From Paracidovorax valerianellae (GTDB taxonomy: Bacteria > Pseudomonadota > Gammaproteobacteria > Burkholderiales > Burkholderiaceae_C), in NCBI RefSeq assembly GCF_900102625.1, contig NZ_FMZC01000019.1, positions 1 through 64,000 of the forward strand: 64,000 nt of DNA, in the 5' to 3' direction. Of this stretch, positions 53,566-62,336 are shown piece after piece. A program made the translations under genes and the position numbers. Numbering within the stretch: the stretch's first letter is position 1; the number at the start of each line of letters is the position of its first letter. Below the pieces are notes generated by a model, which was not told the DNA's origin, did not search any database, and saw only the letters and a list, made by a program, of their open reading frames with translations.

Positions 53566-54021
53566 TTGTTCAACAGAATCAGTGGCAATAGCTCTTCGTA
53601 TCGTCCGCCAGTAGATCATTCGCCTGGCAGTTCTCCCGAGCGCATTGCGGAGTCGACAAGCAAGGTGCAGGCATGGGACATGTCTTTCAGTCCACCCCGC
53701 GCATCAAATCGCCCGCGCCCAAGCTCTTCGGAACCATCCAGCTTGCCGCCCAGGGGGGCATTCTTTTCGTCGAGCACCAAGCCAGATCGGGGGCACAACC
53801 CCCTCGATGGCAAGAGCGTCGCCGGCGGCGGTGGTGATCGAAAAATGCAAGCTCAGATAGAGCGCAACCAACGAGCGGGCGGATTGCTGAAAAGTTACCC
53901 AGACGGACTTCCGGAAAATGTGAAAAAAGCAGTCAAATCGGGCAGCGCGTTTCAGATTTCGTCCAACGAAGGCAAGAAGGTGTATGAAACGTATAAAACA
54001 ATGCTGAAAGAATCCGATTGA
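53566..54021 (+). CDS. candidate type III secreted effector, Ser/Pro-rich N-terminus
   Basis: A ~151-residue protein starting at TTG 53566, six bases after AAGGA (an adjacent TTG at 53560 is too close to the ribosome site). The first ~85 residues are rich in Ser, Pro and Arg (NRISGNSSSYRPPVDHSP; FSPPRASNRPRPSSSEPS) with few acidic or large hydrophobic residues, like type III secretion signals. The C-terminal ~60 residues are helical and basic (KMQAQIERNQRAGGLL; NEGKKVYETYKTMLKESD). Base composition is lower in GC than its neighbours. A perfect PIP box lies upstream. No family is recognised; no secretion apparatus is in the window. Confidence 0.6.
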   Translation: MFNRISGNSSSYRPPVDHSPGSSPERIAESTSKVQAWDMSFSPPRASNRPRPSSSEPSSLPPRGAFFSSSTKPDRGHNPLDGKSVAGGGGDRKMQAQIERNQRAGGLLKSYPDGLPENVKKAVKSGSAFQISSNEGKKVYETYKTMLKESD

Positions 54022-54042
54022 CACGTCGGTTTCAGGTCGAGG

Positions 54043-54669
54043 TCAACCCAGCAGGTCCGCCACGTCGAGCATGCGCTGGGCCACCTCGACCAGCTTCATG
54101 CCTTTGTCCATCGCGCTCTTGCGCAGCTTGTCGTAGGCGGCCTGTTCGGTCAGGCCCTGGCGCTGCATGAGCAGGCCCTTGGCGCGGTCGATGGTCTTGC
54201 GGTCTTTCAGCTCGCTGCGCGCGTCGGCCAGTTCGGCCCGCAAAGCCTGCTCGTGCTGAAAGCGCGCCATCGCCACGTCCAGGATGGGGCGGATGCGCTG
54301 GGGCGACAGCCCGGCCACGATGTAGGCCGACACGCCCGCAGCCACGGCCTGGCGCACGTGAGAGGGGTCGTCGTCGTTGGTGAACATGACGATGGCGCGC
54401 GGCGCATCGCGCGTGGCCATGACCACATGCTCCAGCGCGTCGCGGGCGTCGCTCTCGGCGTCCACGATCACCAGGTCGGGCTGCAACTGCGCGAGCCGCT
54501 CGCTCAAAAACACATCGGCCGGCAGCGTGGCGATGAGGTTGAAGTTGTTTTCCAGCAGGCCGATGCGCAACGCCCGCGAGCGCTCGGCTTGCAGCTGGGC
54601 GTGTTCGTCGTCCTCGGCGCCCACCGCCAGATCGGGGGCGACCACCACGATGCGCAGGGAGTCGGTCAT
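54043..54669 (-). CDS. nasT: ANTAR-domain antiterminator NasT
   Basis: A 208-residue response-regulator-like protein: a receiver-type domain (RIVVVAPD ... LVIVDAES ... IVMFTNDDDPSHVRQAVAAGVSAYIV) followed by a C-terminal ANTAR RNA-binding domain (ELKDRKTIDRAKGLLMQRQGLTEQAAYDKLRKSAMD). NasT proteins bind paired hexaloop hairpins in nitrate-assimilation leaders and prevent termination. Matching targets lie before nrtA and nirB. The usual partner nasS (nitrate sensor that holds NasT) is not beside it. Confidence 0.93.
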   Translation of the reverse strand: MTDSLRIVVVAPDLAVGAEDDEHAQLQAERSRALRIGLLENNFNLIATLPADVFLSERLAQLQPDLVIVDAESDARDALEHVVMATRDAPRAIVMFTNDDDPSHVRQAVAAGVSAYIVAGLSPQRIRPILDVAMARFQHEQALRAELADARSELKDRKTIDRAKGLLMQRQGLTEQAAYDKLRKSAMDKGMKLVEVAQRMLDVADLLG

Positions 54670-54754
54670 GCCCCAAGCTTAAGCAATAAATACGCCCATG
54701 CTGGTGCGCCGGCGGGGTGCAAACCCCGATGGATCGCCGCGGATACCCGAAAGC

Positions 54755-54803
54755 GCACTGTGCGGGTGCATTAGCACCGCTTTCGGCCTGGGATGGAAAT
54801 TGC
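54755..54803 (+). promoter_or_regulatory. possible NtrC site and weak sigma-54 promoter before the 54913 gene
   Basis: GCACT-GTGCG-GGTGC (54755-54769) fits the NtrC dyad GCACC-N5-GGTGC with one mismatch. Nearby TGGGATG-GAAA-TTGC (54789-54803) fits the -24/-12 pattern with two mismatches. The spacing between them is shorter than usual, so the pair is tentative. Confidence 0.3.
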
Positions 54804-54912
54804 TAATGGATGTAACTTGCTATGGAGCAGGGGTTACCCGATAGCGTAAGACTCTTCGGTCTTATATACATCCGGATACATGTAAACCACTGAATGGATT
54901 GGAGCTGGGTCT

Positions 54913-56064
54913 ATGAGCACACAAGGAAGCAGGCGTGCCGCGCTGCTGGCGATCGCGGCGCTGGCCGCCACGTTGGGGGCAGGGTGCAGCAAGGTGCCCG
55001 ACACCATCAAGATCGGCGTGGCCCAGCCGCTGTCGGGGCCGCTCGGCGCGCTGGGGCAGGATATGCTCAACGGCGTGACGCTGGCGGTGCAGGAGCTCAA
55101 CAAGTCCGGCTTCACGGTCGATGGCAAGACCGTCACCCTGGAAGTGGTCGCGCAGGACGACCGGGCCGACGCCGACTCCGGCAAGAACGCCGCGCAGCAG
55201 CTGGTGGAGTCCGGCGTGGTGGCGGTCATCGGCAACCTCAATTCGGGCGTCAGCATCGCGGCGGCGCCCATCTATGCCGAAAAGGGCATCGCGCAGCTGG
55301 CCATCTCCACCAACCCGCGCTTCACCGAACTGGGCCTGCAGACCACCTTGCGCCTGGTGGCCAATGACAACCTGCAGGCCCGCGCCATGGGCTCGTTCGC
55401 GGCCACGCAGCTCAGCACCGCCAGCTACGCCGTGCTGGACGACGGCACGCCCTACGGCAAGGGCCTGGCCGATGGCGCGGCCAAGCAGCTGGCGACGGAG
55501 AAGAAGGAAGTCACCGTGCGCCAGTCGTTCGACGACAAGACCACGGATTTCGACGAGGTGGCCCGCCGCATCCAGACGGCGAAGGTGGGCGTGATCGTCA
55601 CCACGCTCAACGACTTCCAGGTGCTGGCGCTGATGCAGGCGCTGCAGAAGATCAACTACACCCAGCTGTCCGTGCTGGGCGGCGACACGATCAAGACCAC
55701 CGACATGGCCAAGGCCACGGGCATGGTGACCGCCATCTACGCCACGTCGCCCGTGCTGGAGCCGCGCGAGTTCATCACCGGCCGCCAGTTCCTGGACCGC
55801 TACAACACCGCCTTCAAGAAGGCTCCGGCATACGGCGGCCACTACAGCTACGACGCCACCTACGTACTGTCGGCCGCCATCAAGCAGGCCAAGTCGGCCG
55901 ACCCGAAAGAAGTCACCAAGGCCCTGCGCGCCATCAACGGCTACGCCCCCGTCACCGGCACCATGACCTGGGACGACAAGGGCGAGCAGCGCTACGGCGC
56001 CGTGGGCGTGTACAGCCTGCGCGGCAGCAACTGGGAACTGCGCATGCGCTCCGACCGCTGGTGA
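54913..56064 (+). CDS. branched-chain amino acid/amide-type ABC substrate-binding lipoprotein
   Basis: A 383-residue periplasmic binding protein of the LivJ/type-I fold. The signal has a lipobox ([10 protein letters not shown]), then [55 protein letters not shown], and the C-terminal [26 protein letters not shown] lies nine bases before the ATG. No permease or ATPase genes are adjacent, so it is an orphan receptor. Ligand unknown. Confidence 0.9.
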   Translation: MSTQGSRRAALLAIAALAATLGAGCSKVPDTIKIGVAQPLSGPLGALGQDMLNGVTLAVQELNKSGFTVDGKTVTLEVVAQDDRADADSGKNAAQQLVESGVVAVIGNLNSGVSIAAAPIYAEKGIAQLAISTNPRFTELGLQTTLRLVANDNLQARAMGSFAATQLSTASYAVLDDGTPYGKGLADGAAKQLATEKKEVTVRQSFDDKTTDFDEVARRIQTAKVGVIVTTLNDFQVLALMQALQKINYTQLSVLGGDTIKTTDMAKATGMVTAIYATSPVLEPREFITGRQFLDRYNTAFKKAPAYGGHYSYDATYVLSAAIKQAKSADPKEVTKALRAINGYAPVTGTMTWDDKGEQRYGAVGVYSLRGSNWELRMRSDRW

Positions 56065-56201
56065 TCGGCACGGCGCGGGCTGCGGCAGGGCAGGCGGGCA
56101 GCCTGCCGCCGCGCCCTTGCCGAGCGCCTTTTCCCAACGTCATGCCAAGCGCTTTTCCCTGGGCGCCAAGGGCCCGGCGCCCAGGTCCTACACTTGGGCG
56201 C

Positions 56202-57242
56202 ATGAGTCTGCTGATCCTCGGAATCGAATCTTCCTGCGATGAAACCGGCGTGGCGCTGGTGCAATCGCCTACCGGCGACGGCCTGCCCACGCTCGTCGCC
56301 CATGCCCTGCACAGCCAGATCGACATGCACCAGGCCTATGGCGGCGTGGTGCCCGAACTGGCCAGCCGCGACCACATCCGCCGCGTCCTGCCCCTCACCG
56401 AAACCGTGTTGGCCGAATCCGGCCGAAGCCTGGCCGATGTCGATGTGGTCGCCTACACGCGCGGCCCCGGCCTGGCCGGCGCGCTGCTGGTGGGCGCCGG
56501 CGTGGCGTGCGCCCTGGGCGCCGCGCTCGACAAGCCCGTGCTGGGTGTGCACCACCTCGAAGGGCACCTGCTGTCGCCGTTTCTCAGCGCCGACCCGCCC
56601 GAGTTTCCGTTCATCGCACTGCTGGTCTCCGGCGGGCACACGCAGTTGATGCGCGTCGATGGCGTGGGCCGCTACGAAATGCTGGGCGAAACCATCGACG
56701 ACGCCGCCGGTGAAGCCTTCGACAAATCCGCCAAGCTGATAGGCCTGGGCTACCCCGGCGGCCCTGCGCTGTCGCGCCTGGCAGAGCAGGGCGACCCGGC
56801 CGCCTTCAAGCTGCCGCGCCCGCTGCTGCACAGCGGCAACCTCGATTTTTCGTTCGCCGGCCTGAAGACTGCCGTGCTCACCCAGGCCAAGAAGCTGGGC
56901 GACGACCTGCCCGCGCGCAAGGCCGACCTGGCCGCGAGCACGCAGGCCGCCATCGTCGATGTGCTGGTCCGCAAGACCATGGCGGCCCTGCAGCAGACCG
57001 GGCTGCAGCGCGTGGTGGTGGCCGGGGGCGTGGGCGCCAACCGGCTGCTGCGCGAGCAGCTCAACGCCGCCTGCGCACGGGCCAAGGTGCGGGTGCATTA
57101 CCCCGAGCTGCACCTGTGCACCGACAACGGCGCCATGATCGCCATGGCCGCCGCCATGCGCCTGCAGGCCGGCCGCCAGCAGGCCAATCGCGACTACGCA
57201 TTCGACGTCAAGCCGCGCTGGCCGCTGGACACGCTGCAGTAA
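56202..57242 (+). CDS. tsaD: tRNA N6-adenosine threonylcarbamoyltransferase
   Basis: A 346-residue TsaD, which transfers the threonylcarbamoyl group to A37 of ANN-decoding tRNAs. It shows [15 protein letters not shown], the metal-binding HxxxH region ([13 protein letters not shown]), [29 protein letters not shown] and [17 protein letters not shown]. Length is normal. Essential in most bacteria. The upstream frame extension is not part of the gene. Confidence 0.97.
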   Translation: MSLLILGIESSCDETGVALVQSPTGDGLPTLVAHALHSQIDMHQAYGGVVPELASRDHIRRVLPLTETVLAESGRSLADVDVVAYTRGPGLAGALLVGAGVACALGAALDKPVLGVHHLEGHLLSPFLSADPPEFPFIALLVSGGHTQLMRVDGVGRYEMLGETIDDAAGEAFDKSAKLIGLGYPGGPALSRLAEQGDPAAFKLPRPLLHSGNLDFSFAGLKTAVLTQAKKLGDDLPARKADLAASTQAAIVDVLVRKTMAALQQTGLQRVVVAGGVGANRLLREQLNAACARAKVRVHYPELHLCTDNGAMIAMAAAMRLQAGRQQANRDYAFDVKPRWPLDTLQ

Positions 57243-57274
57243 AGCGGTAGTCTTTCGGCGGTTGCGCCGGGCAC

Positions 57275-57306
57275 AAAAAAACGCCCTGGCGTTTCGGCCA
57301 GGGCGC
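57275..57306 (-). terminator. intrinsic terminator after hsp20
   Basis: On the minus strand a perfect nine-base-pair CGCCCTGGC / GCCAGGGCG stem with a six-base loop is followed by seven T residues, about 110 bases past the hsp20 stop and just beyond the tsaD stop. Confidence 0.85.
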
Positions 57307-57415
57307 TCGGGGCGCTGCTGAAAGCATCGCGGTGAATCCAGCGGTGGATTTGTCGGTCAGCCAGATCCTTCGACGCGACCGGGCGCTGCGTGCTGCACCG
57401 CCCGGCCGGGCATCT

Positions 57416-57793
57416 TCAAGCGATGGCCAGTTGCGTGGCGCGGCTTTCCGGCACGACCTTGCCCAGCACCAGCGTCAGCACGCCGTTTTCGAGCTTGGCC
57501 GAGCTGGCCGCCACGTCGATGTCGGCAGGCAGTTCCCAAGCGCGTTGCACCTGGCGCGGCGCGCCTTCCACGCTGGCCAGGCGGACCTGGTTGCCTTCGA
57601 TGGTCAACTGCAGCTGGTCACGGCTGAGGCCGGGCAGGTCCATCTGCAGGGTGACGGTTTTTTCGTCCTGCTGGACGGTGTAGCCGGCAGCCACCGGAGC
57701 CGACAGGGTATGGTTCAAAAAGCGCTGCAGGGCCACGTCCGCGGAGCGAGGGGCATTGAAAGCGGAGCGACGGATCACAGGGGCGAAAATCAT
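57416..57793 (-). CDS. small heat-shock protein (Hsp20/alpha-crystallin)
   Basis: A 125-residue ATP-independent chaperone. The alpha-crystallin domain runs from about residue 35 (YTVQQDEKTVTLQMDLPGLSRDQLQLTIEGNQV) to the end, closing with LENGVLTLVLGKV. It is short, with a brief N-terminal arm and almost no C-terminal tail. The start at 57793 has AGGAG eight bases upstream. A sigma-32-like promoter lies at 57853-57882. Confidence 0.9.
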   Translation of the reverse strand: MIFAPVIRRSAFNAPRSADVALQRFLNHTLSAPVAAGYTVQQDEKTVTLQMDLPGLSRDQLQLTIEGNQVRLASVEGAPRQVQRAWELPADIDVAASSAKLENGVLTLVLGKVVPESRATQLAIA

Positions 57794-57852
57794 GGAAAAA
57801 ACTCCTGAAACACAGTGTTTTCGCGGCTCCCGGGTTGTTCGCCGCATGGTCC

Positions 57853-57882
57853 ACAAATGTGTGTGGGAGATCGCATTTCAAG
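57853..57882 (-). promoter_or_regulatory. sigma-32-like heat-shock promoter for hsp20
   Basis: The minus strand has a perfect CTTGAAA (-35) followed, after about 13 bases, by CACACATTTG, a partial match to the CCCCATNT -10. It lies ~60 bases before the hsp20 ATG. Confidence 0.55.
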
Positions 57883-58104
57883 GGCTCGACAGCGCGCAGA
57901 TCGGCGCCGAACATGCATTGAATCGGCCTGGGGATTGCTGCCGTTTTTACAAGGTGCCGTCGCCGAAACGCGCGCCATCGGAACCCGCGCGGCGCTGCCG
58001 CATCCCATGCGCAACCACTGCCGCGCCGGTTGCGCGGGGTTACACCCCTTTGTCCGGATGCGTCTTTCGCAGCCTTCACAATGCACGCTGATCAGGGAAC
58101 CGCC

Positions 58105-58995
58105 ATGCCAACTTTTCGTTCATCACCTTCCAACCTCATGTCACCGCGCCGTCCCCGCACCGTCTTCGTCTTCGCACTGTCCGCCGCGCTCGTCGGCACC
58201 CTGGCCGGCTGCGCCAGCAGTTCGGTCCCCGGCCTGGACCGCGCACCGCGCTTCGATCCCGATGACTTCGACAGCGCCAGCATGCACACGCGCCACATCA
58301 ACGCGCCCCAGGCCCGCGTGTGCGAGGGCGCCCGCCGCGCGCTGTTGAGCCAGGGCTACCTGGTGAGCACGGCCAGCGCCGAAGTGGTGGCCGGCCGCAA
58401 ATACTTTCAGCCTTCCAGCGACATCCACTACGAAGTCGAAATGCGCGTGGTCTGCGCCACCGAGGGGGGCGACAAGACGCGCACCGCCGCGTTCGCCAGC
58501 GCGCTGCAGGACCGCTACGTGATCAAGAAGATCAACAACTCCGCCTCGCTCGGCGTGGGCGCGCTGGGCTCAGTCTCGCTGCCGTTTTCGGCGAGTGACG
58601 ACACGCTCGTGAAGGTCGGCAGCGAGACCGTGACCGACCCGCGCTTCTACGACCGCTTCTTCCAGCTGTTCGATCGCTTCGTGCCCGCCGCCCGCGAGCA
58701 GGTGGGCCAGCCGTCGCCCGCCGTGCCGCCCACCGCTGCCAACGAAGCCGCGAAGAAAGAGGCGCGCGAATCCGGCGAGGTGCACGAAATGCTGCCCATG
58801 CCCGTCACCATTCCCGCCCCGCGGCCCCCGGCCGTCACTGGCTTTCCGCTGCCGCCGGCCGCGGCCGCCAGCCAGGAAGCACCTTCCGCGGCCCCGTCCG
58901 TAGCACCGGCTGCGGCACCGGCTGCGGCCACACCGTCCACGACGGCCCCGTCTCCCGATCCCGCCCCGGCACCGGCGGCCGCACCGGCCAACTGA
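58105..58995 (+). CDS. DUF2242 lipoprotein
   Basis: A 296-residue protein with a lipoprotein signal (ALVGTLAGC-AS) and the DUF2242 domain (RFDPDDFDSASMHTRHINAPQARVCEGARRALLSQGY; RYVIKKINNSASLGVGALGSVSLPF; DPRFYDRFFQLFDRFV). The last ~70 residues are an Ala/Pro-rich low-complexity tail. Starts at 58081 and 58138 are alternatives. Found mainly in Burkholderiales; function unknown. Confidence 0.87.
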   Translation: MPTFRSSPSNLMSPRRPRTVFVFALSAALVGTLAGCASSSVPGLDRAPRFDPDDFDSASMHTRHINAPQARVCEGARRALLSQGYLVSTASAEVVAGRKYFQPSSDIHYEVEMRVVCATEGGDKTRTAAFASALQDRYVIKKINNSASLGVGALGSVSLPFSASDDTLVKVGSETVTDPRFYDRFFQLFDRFVPAAREQVGQPSPAVPPTAANEAAKKEARESGEVHEMLPMPVTIPAPRPPAVTGFPLPPAAAASQEAPSAAPSVAPAAAPAAATPSTTAPSPDPAPAPAAAPAN

Positions 58996-59116
58996 TGGCC
59001 TGAGTCGGCGCACGGCGATCGCCCATCGCCGTGCTGCTGCGCTCCGATACACTGCGCGCCTTTCCATCCCGGGCGTCTGGCTTCCTTGTGGCGGCACCGC
59101 CCACAGGACCGCTCGC

Positions 59117-60484
59117 ATGACCTTTTCCCCTTTCCGCGCAGCCCCCCGGGCGCGCGCCGTTGCCATGGCCGCTGCCGCCCTGGCTTGTATGGCTTTGACC
59201 GCAGCGGGCGCGACCCACGCGGCCTCTGCCGCAGCCAGCGCTTCGGCCACCCAGACGACCCCCGCCCGCAAGAGCGCCGCGCCCACCGGCGCCCCCATCA
59301 AGGTCGCGCTCATCGAAAGCATGTCCGGCCCCTTCGCCAATACCGGCGAGGCGGTGTTCCGCAACGTGCTGTGGGCCACCGAGCGCGTGAACGCGCGCGG
59401 CGGCGTTCGCCTGCCCACCGCGGCCGGCGGTGCCCGCCCCCTGGTGATCGAGCGCTACGACAGCAAGGGCCAGAACGAAGAGGCCCTGTCCGCCCTGCGC
59501 GCGGCCATCGACGACGGCGCGCGCATCATCCTGCAGGGCAACTCGTCGGCCACCGCCGCCGTGCTGATCGAGGCCATCAACAAGCACAACGAGCGCGAGC
59601 CGGGCAAGCGCGTGCTGTTCCTCAACTACTCGGCCGTCGATCCCATCCTCACCAACGAAAAGTGCAGCTTCTGGCACTTCCGATTCGACGCCCATGCCGA
59701 CATGCGCATGGCCGCCCTCATGGACGTGATCCGCGAGGACAAGGCCCTGAAAAGCGTGTACCTCATCGGGCAGGACTACAGCTTCGGCCAGGCCGTGCTG
59801 CGCGAGGCCAGGAAGCAACTGGCCGCCCAGCGCCCCGACGTGGCGGTGGTGGGCGACGAACTGCACGCCGTCGGCCGCGTGAAAGACTTCGCCCCCTACG
59901 CCGTGAAAATCAAGGCCAGCGGCGCGCAGGCCGTCATCACCGGCAACTGGGGCAACGACCTCACCCTGCTCGTCAAGGCCGCGCGCGAGGTCGGCTACGA
60001 AGGCATGTTCTACACCTTCTACGGCAACGCCCTGGGCGCGCCGGCTGCGCTCGGCGATGCTGGCGTGGGCAAGGTGGTGGCCGTGGCCGACTGGCTGCCC
60101 AACGTGCCGGGCGCGCAAAGCGAGGCGTTCTATCAATCCTTCCGCCAGCGCTTTTCCCAGCCCGCGGACGACTACGTGCACATGCGCATGCAGCTCATGG
60201 TGGAGACGCTGGCCCAGTCCATCGAACGTGCCGGCACCACCGACACCACCGCCGTCGCCCGCGCCATGGAAACCGCCCGCGTGCAATTGAACGGCCAGTC
60301 CGGCACCATGCGCGCGGCCGACCACCAGTTCCAGCAAGCGCTGGCCGTGGGCGTGATGGACCGGCAAGGCGCACCGGGCGTGCGCTTCGACGTGGAAGGC
60401 TCGGGCTACGGGTTTCGCGTGGTGCGGCAGATCGCGGCGGAGAAGGCGGAGCAGCCGCAGAGTTGCAGGATGGTGCGGCCCTGA
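59117..60484 (+). CDS. type-I periplasmic binding protein (branched-chain amino acid-like)
   Basis: A 455-residue exported receptor. The signal peptide runs through AMAAAALACMALTAAGATHA. Type-I PBP blocks follow (IKVALIESMSGPFANTGEAVFRNVLWATERVN; ILQGNSSATAAVLIEAINKHNE; KSVYLIGQDYSFGQAVLREARKQL). It differs clearly from the 54913 protein and is longer, so it is not a recent duplicate. No transporter partners are adjacent. Confidence 0.9.
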   Translation: MTFSPFRAAPRARAVAMAAAALACMALTAAGATHAASAAASASATQTTPARKSAAPTGAPIKVALIESMSGPFANTGEAVFRNVLWATERVNARGGVRLPTAAGGARPLVIERYDSKGQNEEALSALRAAIDDGARIILQGNSSATAAVLIEAINKHNEREPGKRVLFLNYSAVDPILTNEKCSFWHFRFDAHADMRMAALMDVIREDKALKSVYLIGQDYSFGQAVLREARKQLAAQRPDVAVVGDELHAVGRVKDFAPYAVKIKASGAQAVITGNWGNDLTLLVKAAREVGYEGMFYTFYGNALGAPAALGDAGVGKVVAVADWLPNVPGAQSEAFYQSFRQRFSQPADDYVHMRMQLMVETLAQSIERAGTTDTTAVARAMETARVQLNGQSGTMRAADHQFQQALAVGVMDRQGAPGVRFDVEGSGYGFRVVRQIAAEKAEQPQSCRMVRP

Positions 60485-60571
60485 AGCAGGGCGCAACCCA
60501 GGGCCGTGAAGTCAGGCTGCGAAGTAGTTCGCAGCCTGATGCTGCCTGCAGCGCCGGTTAAACGCCGCCGC

Positions 60572-61153
60572 CTACCCCTTGATCCGCCGCAGCACCACCG
60601 GTGCGCCATCCGCGGCATTCCCCTTGCGCAGCACCAGTACCTCCCCCGATGCCGGATACACCCCGGTCAGCGCGGTGATGTTGACCTGGTGCGTCACCCA
60701 CACCTCGACCTGCCCCGCAGGCACGGCCGCCAGCGCTTTTCGCAGCGCAGCCGTCTGCGCGCCTTGTGTGTCGCCCCCTTCGAAGAACGAGTTCAGCGCC
60801 TCCCAGGGCTCCACCTTGCCGAAGGCGAGCGTGGCGGTGTCCAGGCAGCGGCACCAGGCGCTGGACCGCACCCGTTGGGGGGCCGCCAGCCCCTGTTGCT
60901 GCAGCAAGACCCCGATGCGCTTGGCCTGGGCGCGCCCTTCGGCGCTGAGGTTGCGCTGGGTGCTGCATTGGCCCAAGGCGAAGCCCGGCGGGTCGCCGGT
61001 GCCCGGATCGGTCTGCGCGTGGCGCATGAGCAGCACGGTGCCGGGCTCGCTGGCAGCAGCGGCGGCGGCATTGGCAGAGGCGGTGGAGAGCAGGCCTGCC
61101 ATGCCGGCGGCCCATCCCAGGTGAAGGAGTTGACGGCGTTGCATGCTGGGCAT
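60572..61153 (-). CDS. exported histidine phosphatase family protein
   Basis: A 193-residue phosphoglycerate-mutase-like phosphatase. A Tat-like or Sec signal (MQRRQLLHLGWAAGMAGLLSTASANA) precedes the catalytic LLMRHAQTDPGTGDPPGF. The second conserved histidine is in VWVTHQVNITALTG. Starts at 61153 and 61144 are both possible. Substrate unknown. Confidence 0.87.
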   Translation of the reverse strand: MPSMQRRQLLHLGWAAGMAGLLSTASANAAAAAASEPGTVLLMRHAQTDPGTGDPPGFALGQCSTQRNLSAEGRAQAKRIGVLLQQQGLAAPQRVRSSAWCRCLDTATLAFGKVEPWEALNSFFEGGDTQGAQTAALRKALAAVPAGQVEVWVTHQVNITALTGVYPASGEVLVLRKGNAADGAPVVLRRIKG

Positions 61154-61242
61154 TGTGACCAGCCCTGGAGTGCCGCAGGGCGATGGGCTGCGCGGCAGTA
61201 GGGGCACCGCAAGTGGGGCACACCGCGCCGGTGGCGATGCGC

Positions 61243-62328
61243 TCAGCGGGCCGCGTTCACCTCGCGCCCCAGTTCGATCACGGCCATGGCGTAGTAACTC
61301 GACCAGTTGTAGCGGGTGACGGCGTAGAAATTCTCGGTGCCGGCGAAGAACACCGGCGAGCCCACGCCGTTCTGCAGTTCCACCAGCGCCAGCGGGCCGG
61401 TGTGCGTGGCGCCGTCGCCTTGCACCAGCGCGCCCAGTTCGGCCATGCGGGCGACGGTGAAGGTGGGGAGGATGTCCGGTGCAAGCAATTCCTCCAGGCG
61501 CAGCCGCGCGGGATCGAACTCGACCGCGTAGTGCGTGGGCATGCCGGTGGTCCAGCCGTGGCCCTTGAAATAGTTGGCCACCGAGCCGATGGCATCCGCC
61601 GGGCTGTTGAACAGGTCGATGCGGCCGTCGCCGTCGAAGTCCACCGCGTAGCGCGCCCAGCTGGAGGGCATGAATTGGCCCAGGCCCATGGCCCCCGCGT
61701 AGCTGCCGCGCGGCTCCAGCGGGTCGGCGTTGGTGCGCTGCATGAGGCTCAGGAACTGCTCCAGCTCGCCGCGAAAGAACGCCACGCGCTCGGCCGCGCG
61801 CGGGTGCGCCATCGGAAAGTCGAACGACAGCGTGGCCAGCGCGTCGATCACGCGGAAGTTGCCCATCTGCTGGCCGTAGATGGTTTCCACGCCGATGATG
61901 CCGACGATCATTTCTGCCGGCACGCCGTACTCGCGCTCGGCGCGGGCCAGGGTGTCGGCATGGTCGCGCCAGAAGCGCACGCCAGCGCGGATGCGCACCG
62001 GCTCGACGAAGCGGCTGCGGTAGGCGCGCCAGTTCTTCGGCGTGCCCGGGGGCGCTGGCAGCATCAGCCGCGGCACCTGGCTCAAGAGGCGCGCCTGGCC
62101 GATGGCCTGGCGCACCCATTCGCGGTCCAGGTCGCGGCGGGCGGCCAGGTCGTCGGCGAACTGCATGGCGTCGGCGCGCTGGTCGTAGAAGATCGCGGGC
62201 GCGGCGGCCGCAGCCGCAGCTGCGGCGCGGGGCGGGGTTTTCTTGGCGGGTTTCTGGGCGATGGCGCCGGTTGCGAGGGCGGCTGCGGCGATCAGGACGA
62301 GTGCGTGGCGAAGAAGGGATGCGGGCAT
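61243..62328 (-). CDS. mltB: lytic murein transglycosylase B
   Basis: A 361-residue MltB (SLT_2 domain), which cleaves peptidoglycan with formation of 1,6-anhydromuramic ends. The signal is VLIAAAALATGAIAQ-KP, then an Ala-rich linker. Catalytic glutamate region VGIIGVETIYGQQ; family blocks GSYAGAMGLGQFMPSSWARYAVDFDGDGRIDLF. The ATG at 62328 lies eight bases after the transglutaminase gene, so the two are co-transcribed. Confidence 0.94.
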   Translation of the reverse strand: MPASLLRHALVLIAAAALATGAIAQKPAKKTPPRAAAAAAAAAPAIFYDQRADAMQFADDLAARRDLDREWVRQAIGQARLLSQVPRLMLPAPPGTPKNWRAYRSRFVEPVRIRAGVRFWRDHADTLARAEREYGVPAEMIVGIIGVETIYGQQMGNFRVIDALATLSFDFPMAHPRAAERVAFFRGELEQFLSLMQRTNADPLEPRGSYAGAMGLGQFMPSSWARYAVDFDGDGRIDLFNSPADAIGSVANYFKGHGWTTGMPTHYAVEFDPARLRLEELLAPDILPTFTVARMAELGALVQGDGATHTGPLALVELQNGVGSPVFFAGTENFYAVTRYNWSSYYAMAVIELGREVNAAR

Positions 62329-62336
62329 GTAAAGGG

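Noticed and set aside
54846..54863. TAAGAC / GTCTTA hairpin upstream of the LivJ-type gene
   Set aside because: Perfect but short stem without a T tract; could be chance and no function can be assigned.
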